Assembly (NCBI RefSeq): GCF_014199395.1
Contig: NZ_JACIJM010000007.1
Span: 1-64,000 of the forward strand
DNA length: 64,000 nucleotides
Reading direction: 5' to 3'
From: Yoonia ponticola
GTDB taxonomy: Bacteria; Pseudomonadota; Alphaproteobacteria; Rhodobacterales; Rhodobacteraceae
Shown here: piece by piece, positions 1 to 7,348 of the stretch
Layout of the letters: every line of letters begins with the position of its first letter
Position numbering within the stretch: the first letter of the stretch is position 1
Position numbers and translations under genes: made by a program
The notes under the pieces: generated by a model
The model's input: only the letters and a program-made list of their open reading frames with translations
Database searches by the model: none
What the model was told of the DNA's origin: nothing

Positions 1-176
1 AATATTCCATCTTCTTTTTCCCTTGTTCACAGTCATCCTGTGATCTTATCGGGAGCTCGACCTCAGAACAGAGGGTAGCCCAATTACGCATGCTTAGGGC
101 CGTGACTGACATTCGACACAAGCGGCGGAGAGCCGACCTTCGCCGCGCGGCGCACGAATGACTGCAGTGCGAAGCG

Positions 177-509
177 TTAGTAGGGCTCATCAACCTCCTC
201 AACTCCGCTCGGCGTGATTCTGAGCCATTGACTGTCATCTCTCGCCACAGGCCATGCAATATGGATTCCGCCTGCGGATAGGTGCCTCGAGATGGCCTCT
301 CCTACTCCCGTTCGATTGGCGAGATTGGCACCCGGACGCGGCCCCTCCTTGATCCAAATAGAACCACCCTCATAGAAGAAGACTAGTCCGATTCTTTGGA
401 GTTCGGGTTCACCGTTCAGGTCTTCAATCGTAGTCCTCAATTCTGTTCCGAACATTTCAATTGTCTGCATCACCCCCCCCTGTCGGTGCTGGCTTACTTT
501 CATATCCAT
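177..509 (-). CDS. Small hypothetical protein in island
   Basis: An unrecognised protein of at most 110 residues. The reading frame is open and uses no obviously rare codon run. The start is uncertain: an ATG at 470 (MQTIEMFGTEL) sits behind a run of eight G on the coding strand that could act as a ribosome binding site, and the upstream ATG at 509 adds 13 residues. The product has no predicted signal peptide or membrane segment. It contains a WIKEGPRPGANLANR stretch and an acidic C-terminus. It lies at the left window edge in the same orientation as the HNH and PLD nuclease genes. The G run is a plausible site for length variation. No function can be assigned. Confidence 0.45.
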   Translation of the reverse strand: MDMKVSQHRQGGVMQTIEMFGTELRTTIEDLNGEPELQRIGLVFFYEGGSIWIKEGPRPGANLANRTGVGEAISRHLSAGGIHIAWPVARDDSQWLRITPSGVEEVDEPY

Positions 510-591
510 CTATGTAGTCTCTGTCACTATGGCAGGGAAGGGCGGATTCTGGACATTCGCTGCGAATGCAAATAGCCGTGAAAGTTCTGAA

Positions 592-1785
592 CTAAACCTC
601 GCTTTTGTTCATCTGATTTTCATGATCAATCAATCTCGGGATACTACTGACCAGTCCTGAACGGATCGCGTCCCGCTCTTTTGAATAATGGCACGCCTTG
701 TGGCAGTTCGGGCATAGCCCTACAGCGTTATCCACCGTGTCTGGTCCACCTTCCGCAAGAAAACGAACATGGTGAACTTCAAGGAAGGGCGTGCCATCCG
801 CCCTAACGAACGGCGCCTCAGAACCACATTTCTCGCATTTTCCATTGGCAAAATTTAACGCAGCGGCGACAATAGCAGGGTCTCGTACAAACTGGTTCTG
901 TGTTACTTGCGAACGATTTGGATTTTGATTTCCTAAAGGCGTCAAGATGTTCGCAAAGCGGGATAGTTTTGCACTTTTTGCCTGTAGACTTACCGCGTCA
1001 TCCGTCGGTGAGAAAAGTGAGGAGTCTAGGCTTCCAACCTCTTCGTGTAGACGACCTAACACCTCCATAACATTGCGTCCGACATTTTTTGCAGGGAGGT
1101 AGCCTTTAACTGTCGGCATATCCTTTGTCTCGAAGAATGCTGATAGGTTTTGCATACGGAATTCGATCGAACCGTCCGTTCGATTGTTAAGCGGGCCAGA
1201 AATTAATGCGCGGCGATATTCAGCCTTAACTATGTTTTCCCCGGCTTGTTGCTTTCCGAGCATATCAAGATACGCCAACATACAGGCGAGTAGTTCATCG
1301 TCAGTCCAACGTTCGGCCGTCAGTGGCCGGTCGATAATGGCAATGACGCCAGCGAATTCTTCCGCCTGTTCTTCTGAAAGAGCAATGGAACGAGAGGTCG
1401 TATTCGTAAACAGGTTAGTCACAACCTGACTGGTCTCTTGGTGTGGTTCAACGACCTCGCGAAGAAGATTGCGGCGGCGAATATTTACATCTGAAAATTG
1501 GACCGTTGCGCTACCTGTCCGGTCCGTATCGACAGTGCTAATGGTTGCCTCGCCGACAAGACCGCGTCCCCTTAACTCGCCATCTTTACGCTTGTCATGA
1601 TGCGTCCAAATCCATGCCCGATCACCGGGTTCAATCGTCTCGCGCGTTACCGCGCCCAGGATCGCTTTGGGCTTTGGAACTTCGAAGTCCACTCCGATCC
1701 AATTCTTACCGTCCTTGTCAGGCCGGAAAAGCCCATTTGCGCAATGGCGGGGGCCAATTTTAAGGATAAACTGCATCTGATTCAT
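592..1785 (-). CDS. HNH endonuclease with EVE/PUA-like N-terminal domain
   Basis: Probable restriction-type nuclease. With the ATG at 1785 (AAGGA just upstream) it is 397 residues; a GTG at 1836 would add 17. Three parts are visible. Residues ~1-100 contain GDRAWIWTHHDKR followed by GRGLVGEATI, which resembles EVE/PUA-like modified-base readers. Residues ~160-245 contain WTDDELL, Y-RRAL and SIEFRMQN, a pattern found next to HNH domains in many restriction-like proteins. The C-terminus has a full HNH/zinc module: CEKC (~317), EVHH (~336-339), DN and CPNC (~358-361). This order suggests cleavage of modified foreign DNA, as in type IV McrA-like enzymes; that is inference. It lies beside a PLD-family nuclease in the same orientation on an integrated island. 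The HNH call is firm, the substrate is not. Confidence 0.8.
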   Translation of the reverse strand: MNQMQFILKIGPRHCANGLFRPDKDGKNWIGVDFEVPKPKAILGAVTRETIEPGDRAWIWTHHDKRKDGELRGRGLVGEATISTVDTDRTGSATVQFSDVNIRRRNLLREVVEPHQETSQVVTNLFTNTTSRSIALSEEQAEEFAGVIAIIDRPLTAERWTDDELLACMLAYLDMLGKQQAGENIVKAEYRRALISGPLNNRTDGSIEFRMQNLSAFFETKDMPTVKGYLPAKNVGRNVMEVLGRLHEEVGSLDSSLFSPTDDAVSLQAKSAKLSRFANILTPLGNQNPNRSQVTQNQFVRDPAIVAAALNFANGKCEKCGSEAPFVRADGTPFLEVHHVRFLAEGGPDTVDNAVGLCPNCHKACHYSKERDAIRSGLVSSIPRLIDHENQMNKSEV

Positions 1786-1988
1786 ATTCCTTGCAGGGAT
1801 GTTGGTTTGGAAATGTCGGACGTCAGAAAAGTCCACGATGTGTGAGTTCGAGTAGATCAGTATTTCGGCAGTGCGGCAAAAGTATGGACTGACGGGCCAC
1901 TACATCTTCAAAACGAATGGCTGGTTTGGCGTGTAGCCCTGCAGCATTAAGCAAGCCAGCCGAACGGCGGCAATGGGCCGGGCCAAAC

Positions 1989-2004
1989 CATGGCTATAGC
2001 CATG
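1989..2004. repeat. 16-bp perfect palindrome after PLD gene
   Basis: CATGGCTATAGCCATG is a perfect inverted repeat 13 bases beyond the stop of the minus-strand PLD gene, flanked by GGCC on both sides. It could be a transcript-end hairpin for that gene, but no T-run follows, so a classical terminator is not shown. Confidence 0.4.
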
Positions 2005-2016
2005 CGGCCAATCCGA

Positions 2017-3168
2017 TCAATCAAGGTGATATGCTAGCCAAATCACTGTGTCTAATTCCGCGATGTTATTAGCCGGATGCTTTGGATTCTGATCAAGTGA
2101 GAGACGGAGCTTTAGCGCAAGATCGAGGTATCTAGCCCCTTCCGACATCCCAGGCGAACCGCTGAACTTCTCATCTGAAAGGTAGTTTTGAACTGGCCTA
2201 TTTAAAACGGGGTAGAGTTTTGGGAACTCTAAGCATAGCATTTCTGATAGGAACGCTTTTCTCGCTGGGTTCTTTAGTTGTCTTAGGTGATCAAACTCAG
2301 CGACGACAGTGTCGTCCCTTGCACCAGCTTTTGCATCAACGATCTTTATATAGCTTTCAGCAAGCTGCTGGAAATTGGCACTCTTTCCTTGCCGCTCCCA
2401 GCCCTTACCTTGCAAGCGACCACCGACTTCCCCACCCCAATAGCTTGGAAGTCTCGCATAGAAAGTGGAAGAGCTTATTTTGCCCGCGCCGCACTGGCGA
2501 AACAGTTTAATTAGGCCGTCTCGATTTTTTTTATACTGTTCAAGTTGCTTCCGGCGCTTCCTGACAACGGCGGCTGCACCCTTGGGCCGTGGTAGCCGGA
2601 TTGGGAGCACCTCAGCGTTTTGCTCCTTTTTCCTAGATTTGGTGCCGCTCCCTTTGGGAGGTTTACTCTCTCGGTAGGAGTTAAGCCAATCGGGCGATAT
2701 CGGAACGGAGCGTGCGGCAATTTGATCTACCCAATGTCGCGCTCGATTTAAATCGTCCGCGCTGATTGGTAGAATCACGTTCACCTCATAGTTACTTTCG
2801 AATGCAGCGAGTGAAAGATTGGATGATCCAATTATGGCGTAAGCTTGCCCGTCCGCCTCGCGCCAGAACACCGCTTTGGGGTGAAATCCACTAATTTGAT
2901 CAGCGACCCGAAAATGTACCTTGTGCTGTGCAGGAGCCCAATTGAGAACTGCGTTGCAAGCTGACTTTCGCGTGATTCCGAAATCTTTCCCAACAACCAT
3001 CCTGAACCGCTCACAGCCCGCATTAAGCGCGGTGCCGCTATCCCAGTTCGTGAGGTATGCGCTAACAATCAAAAGTTCCGTAGCTGAACTCAAGGCACGT
3101 TGATATGCATTGTGCAAATTACCAGTTTCTTCGCTGGAATGAAGGAATAACTGAATTGATTTGTCCAC
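2017..3168 (-). CDS. PLD-like single-HKD nuclease, restriction type
   Basis: A 383-residue protein with one phospholipase D signature: HPK (H96, K98) followed by GSSN (114-117). A single HKD half-site per chain is typical of dimeric PLD nucleases such as the BfiI and NgoFVII restriction enzymes. Residues ~165-210 are strongly basic (KSRKKEQ, RKRRKQLEQYKK) and may contact DNA or link domains. The C-terminal third has FPKLYPVLNRPVQNYL, then a helical segment ending ELDTVIWLAYHLD, a pattern seen at the C-terminus of several restriction-associated proteins. The start is a GTG at 3168 with a weak ribosome site. It is co-oriented with the HNH gene 232 bp downstream, so the two could form one defence module. 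The nuclease family is clear; specificity is unknown. Confidence 0.75.
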   Translation of the reverse strand: MDKSIQLFLHSSEETGNLHNAYQRALSSATELLIVSAYLTNWDSGTALNAGCERFRMVVGKDFGITRKSACNAVLNWAPAQHKVHFRVADQISGFHPKAVFWREADGQAYAIIGSSNLSLAAFESNYEVNVILPISADDLNRARHWVDQIAARSVPISPDWLNSYRESKPPKGSGTKSRKKEQNAEVLPIRLPRPKGAAAVVRKRRKQLEQYKKNRDGLIKLFRQCGAGKISSSTFYARLPSYWGGEVGGRLQGKGWERQGKSANFQQLAESYIKIVDAKAGARDDTVVAEFDHLRQLKNPARKAFLSEMLCLEFPKLYPVLNRPVQNYLSDEKFSGSPGMSEGARYLDLALKLRLSLDQNPKHPANNIAELDTVIWLAYHLD

Positions 3169-3466
3169 TTCAAGACACCCGCTGCTAAGACCATTAACCT
3201 ACCAATCTATCCAAGATCCAAATGATTGATAGGTGGAATTAAACTATTCGGAGCCCGCCATGTCAGGCACCAAAGGATACGCTGGCCGCCCATCTGAAAG
3301 TGTGTCGTGTCCGCATAGTTGCCATCAAACCTAAAAAACTGCTACGCATCGTTGGCAATGTCCGCTTCGGCGAAGCCGCACTGCGGCGTGGCTACTATTC
3401 GTCAAGGTCCGGTTTGGGCCGAAAGCGTACGAGATTTTCGCAAGTTTTGGATCTAGTAGATTGGCC
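3169..3466. other. 298-bp gap without a supported gene
   Basis: The left end should carry the promoter of the PLD gene. An imperfect inverted repeat (CCTACCAATC and GATTGATAGG, ~3199-3233) lies just upstream of that gene and could be an operator. The rest shows no gene, RNA or terminator that I can support. Confidence 0.4.
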
Positions 3467-3784
3467 TTATCGCTTCATTCTATTCCGCAGCTCAAATATG
3501 AAATACGCGAAAACCAAGCCAACCAGCCCCGTAAAGACTAGAAGAACAATCGACGAAACGACCAAAAAATCGTGTCCAGTTGCCATAGTAAAGGGGCTAC
3601 CAAGATACTGGGATAACCAGTATTGTGCAAAAAATCCCAAAGCTCCTGCATGAACTATAGAACAATTCGTCAGGCGTTTCTGTAGCCAGTGTTCAACGGA
3701 CTCGAGCACTGCAAGCTGGTGGGACTTCCATTTTTTTGACGGTCGTTGCATTCGGTTTCCACTCATTGTTTTTTCAATTTTCAT
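3467..3784 (-). CDS. Small membrane protein coupled to XRE regulator
   Basis: A 105-residue protein of unknown function. It has a basic N-terminus (~1-35), a short hydrophobic stretch at ~45-60 (GALGFFAQYWL) and one strong membrane helix at ~73-97 (VVSSIVLLVFTGLVGLVFAYF), then a charged tail. Its ATG overlaps the stop codon of the upstream XRE gene in an ATGA, so the two are almost certainly translationally coupled. Repressor-membrane protein pairs occur on mobile elements, where the membrane protein may be an immunity, exclusion or toxin-like factor; nothing in the sequence chooses among these. Confidence 0.65.
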   Translation of the reverse strand: MKIEKTMSGNRMQRPSKKWKSHQLAVLESVEHWLQKRLTNCSIVHAGALGFFAQYWLSQYLGSPFTMATGHDFLVVSSIVLLVFTGLVGLVFAYFIFELRNRMKR

Positions 3785-4203
3785 TCTCGAACTAGCTCAA
3801 TCCAAGTGTGAACGTCATCGTCTGTAACTTCACGTCCTTCGACATGTGATTGATACCAGCGGGCGACAATCGCACCGCGTTTTTCACTTCTAATTTTGAT
3901 TATTTCTTCGTTGAGATGCTGATCGAGTGAGGTCTCGATTTTCTTGAGCGCCTCGAAATCATGACCTGCTCGGACCGCTTTGGTTCCCAATAGGATCCAA
4001 GCTGCGTCCACGTCGAACCGATCAGCCATCGCGACCAGAGCTTCAATCGGCAAGCCGCGCTGGCCCTTTTCATAGCTGTGATATGCGCGATGAGAGACCC
4101 CAATCGCATCCGCCATAGCGGTTTGCGTCAGGCCGACTTCATTGCGCGCAATCGCAAGGCGCGCACCCATGGACGTGAAGACAGATTTAGCGTCCTGCGG
4201 CAT
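3781..4203 (-). CDS. XRE-family transcriptional regulator
   Basis: A 140-residue regulator. Residues ~12-70 form a classic helix-turn-helix: LAIARNEVGLTQTAMADAIGVS, then YHSYEKGQRGLP and the ALVAMADRFDVDAAWILLG continuation usual in phage-type repressors. The C-terminal half is charged and helical. The start at 4203 is chosen because AGGAAA lies seven bases upstream; an earlier ATG would add 16 residues of poor quality. It is divergent from the excisionase-integrase pair, the arrangement expected of a repressor controlling the integration module and itself. It shares an ATGA with the downstream membrane protein gene. Confidence 0.85.
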   Translation of the reverse strand: MPQDAKSVFTSMGARLAIARNEVGLTQTAMADAIGVSHRAYHSYEKGQRGLPIEALVAMADRFDVDAAWILLGTKAVRAGHDFEALKKIETSLDQHLNEEIIKIRSEKRGAIVARWYQSHVEGREVTDDDVHTWIELVRE

Positions 4204-4355
4204 GCAAGGTTTCCTATTGACGATACTGTCATATTGAGCAAAACTGCACAAAATGACGTAAAACTACATTCATTTGCATATGACCACGTCAGAAGGTGCG
4301 GAACAAGCGATTCCATGCGTACAGAAAATTCAACCCAAACGGATAGGGTGATGAA
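4204..4355. promoter_or_regulatory. Divergent control region of the element
   Basis: The 152 bp between the XRE repressor and the excisionase-like gene must hold both promoters. Two possible operator half-site pairs are visible: TGACGATACTGTCA (4218-4231), an inverted TGAC/GTCA repeat, and a wider TGACGT...ACGTCA pair at about 4254-4291. Assignment to the XRE protein is inference. Confidence 0.4.
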
Positions 4356-4703
4356 ATGGCAGAGATCGACAAAACAGACAGCTCGCAAATCCTAGGCCTT
4401 GGCAAGACGCCAGCACAATGGGTTGAGATCATGGCAGAGCAAGGGATTGAAATTTCCGAACGCACATTGCGAGAACGGGCGAATGAGACGGGCGCGTTCT
4501 ATCGGCTAGGGCGAACCATGCTGATCACACCTGCGCAGATCGACACCATATTTGAAGGAGGTCAGGCATGCCGCTCACAATCAAAGAGAGGGGGCGCTTC
4601 TACTACGTCTATGGCAAGATCGACTACAACGGGCGGCCGATCACCAGTACATACCGAGAAAGCACTCACTCGACTACAAGAGCAGGCGCAGAGGACTGGG
4701 TAG
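4356..4703 (+). CDS. Excisionase-like DNA-binding protein
   Basis: A 115-residue reading frame that starts at ATG 4356 behind AGGGTG. Residues ~10-65 (LGKTPAQWVEIMAEQGI, SERTLRERANETGAF, LGRTMLITPAQIDTIF) look like a small helix-turn-helix protein of the kind encoded just before tyrosine integrases, where it acts as recombination directionality factor or regulator. The last ~45 residues overlap the integrase gene by 136 bases in another frame, which is long; the functional protein may end in this overlap region. The integrase has its own strong AAGGAGG site inside this gene, so translation is probably coupled. Confidence 0.65.
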   Translation: MAEIDKTDSSQILGLGKTPAQWVEIMAEQGIEISERTLRERANETGAFYRLGRTMLITPAQIDTIFEGGQACRSQSKRGGASTTSMARSTTTGGRSPVHTEKALTRLQEQAQRTG

Positions 4704-5662
4704 CTCGGGAAACGGAAAACCAAATACGTCAGTATCTGCTCGGCGACGAAGCAAGCAAAACCTTCTCAGATGCGATAATGCTCTACAACGCCTCCCCGAA
4801 GGCTGCGAAGCAACTGATCCCGATTGTCGAAGAAATTGGCAATACCCCGCTGCGAGCGATCTCCGGTGCTCTGCTGAAAGGGTTAGGGCCAAAGCTGAAG
4901 CCGAAGGCGTCTACTGACACGTGGTGGCGCGAGATTGTGACGCCTGCCAGTGCGGTGATCAATAATGCGCACGAGCTGGAGGGTACGCCGTTAATCCGGG
5001 TGAAACCCTACGACAAGTTCGAACGGATTGCCCAAGACAGGCGGCGTGGGAAGCTTAGTAGGGTGGAACGCACCCCATCAAACAAGGAGTGGATCGAGGC
5101 GTTTTGTGACGCCGCTGATCCTTACAATGCAGCGTTGGTTCGGTTCATGTTCGAGACTGCGGCGCGGATTGATCAAGCCGTATCATTGGAACCTGATGAT
5201 CTGAAGCCTGTTGAAAACAAGGTCAGGGTGAAAGCACAGAAGGGGCATCCGGAGAGCTGGATCACTGTTTCGCCTGAGATGATGGACGAGCTGCTGGCAT
5301 TGCCAGCGAAGCGACCCAAGAACCGCAAGACTGGCAAGTTCATGAAACCGCGTGTGTTCGGCTATGGCAGCTCCACAGGTTACAACACCCGTTGGAAGAC
5401 AATCTGCAAGCGGGCGGGCATTCAATACCTGTCTGCGCACCCGGCTGGGCGGCACGGCTTCTTCACTGAACTGGTGGTTCGCCAAGGCGTTGATCCTGTT
5501 ACAGCAGCCAAGGCTGGTCGCTGGGCTGACCCTAATTTGCCAATGCGCATTTATGCCCATGCAGAGACGGATGAGGCCGATGTCAGGGCACGTTTTCGTA
5601 CAAACCATGTACAGGAACACCCTGTACAAACACCCAAGCAACAGAAATCAAAGAAGGAATAA
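4568..5662 (+). CDS. Tyrosine recombinase/integrase
   Basis: Site-specific recombinase of 364 residues that would integrate and excise the island at the adjacent tRNA-Arg site. The catalytic set is visible: R200 (ETAARIDQAVSL), a lysine near 222-225, H291-x-x-x-R295 in HPAGRHGF, W319 (GRW) and the nucleophile Y329 (RIYAHAE). The N-terminal ~170 residues form the arm- and core-binding part. ATG 4568 follows an AAGGAGG with good spacing. The gene ends 11 bases before the tRNA fragment, the usual placement. All key residues are present, so the enzyme may be active. Confidence 0.92.
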   Translation: MPLTIKERGRFYYVYGKIDYNGRPITSTYRESTHSTTRAGAEDWVARETENQIRQYLLGDEASKTFSDAIMLYNASPKAAKQLIPIVEEIGNTPLRAISGALLKGLGPKLKPKASTDTWWREIVTPASAVINNAHELEGTPLIRVKPYDKFERIAQDRRRGKLSRVERTPSNKEWIEAFCDAADPYNAALVRFMFETAARIDQAVSLEPDDLKPVENKVRVKAQKGHPESWITVSPEMMDELLALPAKRPKNRKTGKFMKPRVFGYGSSTGYNTRWKTICKRAGIQYLSAHPAGRHGFFTELVVRQGVDPVTAAKAGRWADPNLPMRIYAHAETDEADVRARFRTNHVQEHPVQTPKQQKSKKE

Positions 5663-5673
5663 CGCTATGAACG

Positions 5674-5723
5674 GTTCCCTCCTAAGGGGCAGGTTATTGG
5701 TTCGAATCCAATCGGGGTCACCA
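5674..5723 (+). other. tRNA-Arg(CCU) 3' fragment, attachment site
   Basis: From base 27 onward this matches a tRNA: anticodon stem GTTCC/GGGGC, loop CTCCTAA with anticodon CCT (5681-5683), T arm ATTGG-TTCGAAT-CCAAT, acceptor strand CGGGGTC, discriminator A and encoded CCA. The D arm and 5' acceptor strand are absent; the bases upstream belong to the integrase gene end. It is therefore not a working tRNA but the duplicated 3' half left at one junction by integration into tRNA-Arg(CCU). Confidence 0.85.
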
Positions 5724-5822
5724 TTACGCGGCACATGCGAGGCGTCGTGCCTTTGCTTGCTCTGGCTCGTCAAACCACTTACCCAGCTTCACACGATGTC
5801 GTTTACAAATAGTTGAGGATTC

Positions 5823-6500
5823 ATGCCAAATAGCTTTGATGTCGCGCGGCCCGTTCTCAAACTTGGCCATCTGACGGCGCTTGCCGAAGGGTCGCAGCGG
5901 GTGATTTATGTGCATCCGCATGATCCGAACAAGTTGGTAAAGGTGTTGAAAACGATCCCTGACACGAAGGGTCGCGCCCGTTTGGCGACCTTCACTGAAC
6001 GGCATTTCCCGCGCATTCGCACTCGTTGGGCCCGCAAGGAATATACCGAATACTTACGGATGATGCTGCGGATTACGGTGTCAGACGTGCCACCGATCAC
6101 ACATATGTTCGGGTTCACCTTTACCGATCTGGGGTTGGGGTGCGTGACTGAAAACGTTCAGGACGACGGGCTTGGTCAGACGTTATATGCGATGCGCGAC
6201 ACGCTGACTGCCCCAGACCTAGCCCTACTCAACGACACGATCTCGCGGCTTTACCGCTATGATATCAGGGCCAGCGACATGACCGCCCGCAATTTTGTGT
6301 TCGGCCATCGCGATTATGCAGGCACCAAAGGGCCGCGCGAATGTGTGCTGGCTGATGGGTTTGGCGACATCCACGCCATTCCGGTCAGGTCATGGGGCCG
6401 CTGGGCCAACGGCTTGGGTCTTGACGATAGTTGCAAACGCTTGGCCGTGAAAACTGGCTTGCAGTGGGATGCGAAACACCGTCAATTCACACAAAGTTAA
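5823..6500 (+). CDS. YrbL-family protein
   Basis: A 225-residue protein similar to YrbL, a kinase-fold-like cytoplasmic protein first named as a PhoP-regulated product in enterobacteria. Visible features are GSQRVIYVHPHDPNKLVKVLK near the N-terminus, which looks like the lysine strand of a kinase-like fold, and a later DMTARNFVFGHRD, similar to a catalytic loop. A GAGGA site precedes ATG 5823. It is the first chromosomal gene after the island junction. Its stop at 6500 is 13 bases before the next start, so it is probably in one operon with the two Lin0512 genes. The exact role is unknown. Confidence 0.7.
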   Translation: MPNSFDVARPVLKLGHLTALAEGSQRVIYVHPHDPNKLVKVLKTIPDTKGRARLATFTERHFPRIRTRWARKEYTEYLRMMLRITVSDVPPITHMFGFTFTDLGLGCVTENVQDDGLGQTLYAMRDTLTAPDLALLNDTISRLYRYDIRASDMTARNFVFGHRDYAGTKGPRECVLADGFGDIHAIPVRSWGRWANGLGLDDSCKRLAVKTGLQWDAKHRQFTQS

Positions 6501-6513
6501 TCAGGAGTTTACC

Positions 6514-6858
6514 ATGCCGAAACACCGCGTTCTGACCGAATTTGGCATGGGCACCTCGTTGCGCCGTCAAGACTATACGCAAGCTGCAAAGCGGGCGCTG
6601 CAAGACGCGCTGTGGCACAATTCGATCAATATGGCGGAACTCTATGGTTTCCCGAAAGAAGCGATGATCATCGACGTTGAAATCGCGGTGCAGGAACCGG
6701 ATCGCGTCGACATAGTTGCCCTGCTCGACATATTTCCATACGGCCAACCCAGCGTGACAGTGCACCACGGCGGCCTCGACATACCACGTCCCGATGGCAA
6801 GCCGACCGTCATCGCGAACGCCGCTATTAACGTATCATTCATGATGGAGCGGGCATAA
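6514..6858 (+). CDS. Lin0512-family protein, copy 1
   Basis: A 114-residue protein of the uncharacterised Lin0512 family. It opens with FGMGTSLRRQDYTQAAKRAL, has VEIAVQEPDRVD in the middle and ends with a VIANAAINVSF segment, all of which recur in the next gene. ATG 6514 is preceded by CAGGAG; an upstream in-frame ATG at 6469 lies inside the yrbL-like gene and is unlikely. The stop codon overlaps the next start in TAATG. Tandem pairs probably form a heteromeric ring; this is inference. Confidence 0.78.
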   Translation: MPKHRVLTEFGMGTSLRRQDYTQAAKRALQDALWHNSINMAELYGFPKEAMIIDVEIAVQEPDRVDIVALLDIFPYGQPSVTVHHGGLDIPRPDGKPTVIANAAINVSFMMERA

Positions 6859-7223
6859 TGGATCAGCGTATTATTATCGAAATGGGAATGGGCAACGACC
6901 TGCACGGAATGGATTATCAAAAGGCAGCGCGCCGCGCGATTGAAGACGCTTTTCGCCACTCAACCCTTCCGATTTTCGCGAGCACTGGGCTTGGGACTGA
7001 CGACATGCGCGTCCAAGTCACCGTTGGTGTGCAAGAACCGGACAAACTGGACACCGCAGCGCTAGCCGAGATGTTACCAAGAGGCCGCGCGACAGTGACG
7101 GCCACCAAAGGCGGGCATAATGTCCGCAACCCTGAAACGGATGATACTGCCGTGATCGCCACCGCCGCGATTGAGGCGTTCCTGCCCGATCAATCCAGCC
7201 TTTGGGTGCAAAGCGATCGCTAG
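6858..7223 (+). CDS. Lin0512-family protein, copy 2
   Basis: A 121-residue paralogue of the preceding protein: MGMGNDLHGMDYQKAARRAIEDA, VTVGVQEPDKLDTAALAEMLPRG and DTAVIATAAIEAFL align with the same blocks in copy 1. The two genes overlap by one base (TAATG), so they are co-translated. Divergence is large enough for distinct subunits rather than a recent duplication. No catalytic motif is evident and no function is established. Confidence 0.78.
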   Translation: MDQRIIIEMGMGNDLHGMDYQKAARRAIEDAFRHSTLPIFASTGLGTDDMRVQVTVGVQEPDKLDTAALAEMLPRGRATVTATKGGHNVRNPETDDTAVIATAAIEAFLPDQSSLWVQSDR

Positions 7224-7348
7224 GCGCGACCTCGCAGACCACCTACACATTTGCGCTCAATGAGGTCGCGTCACTGCACAGCGTTAATAGTTGGCAACGC
7301 ACCTAGACCCTTTATGTATAGGGCCAGCAGTTATGTTAAGGATACGTT

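Larger units (their letters stand above)
1..5723. mobile_element. Right part of an integrated genomic island
   Basis: The segment carries a tyrosine integrase, an excisionase-like protein, a divergent XRE repressor and two nuclease genes. It stops at a 3' fragment of tRNA-Arg(CCU), beyond which ordinary Rhodobacterales housekeeping genes begin. Integration into tRNA 3' ends with the integrase beside one attachment site is the standard arrangement for such elements. No second copy of the tRNA fragment is visible at the left, so the intact tRNA and the rest of the element should lie left of position 1. By eye, the nuclease genes are richer in A+T than the genes to the right. Whether it is a prophage remnant, an integrative plasmid or a defence island cannot be decided: no capsid, terminase or conjugation gene is present here. 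Confidence 0.75.

Noticed and set aside
3300..3653. Plus-strand open frame of 117 codons
   Set aside because: It overlaps the 105-residue membrane protein gene on the other strand, has no ribosome site and reads as an unlikely basic protein.
5646..5723. Complete tRNA gene
   Set aside because: Only bases 27-76 of a tRNA are present. The 5' acceptor strand and D arm are missing and that DNA is the integrase gene end.
7300..7320. CCCT...AGGG inverted repeat before the FMN reductase gene
   Set aside because: Only four base pairs with a wide loop; not enough to call an operator.
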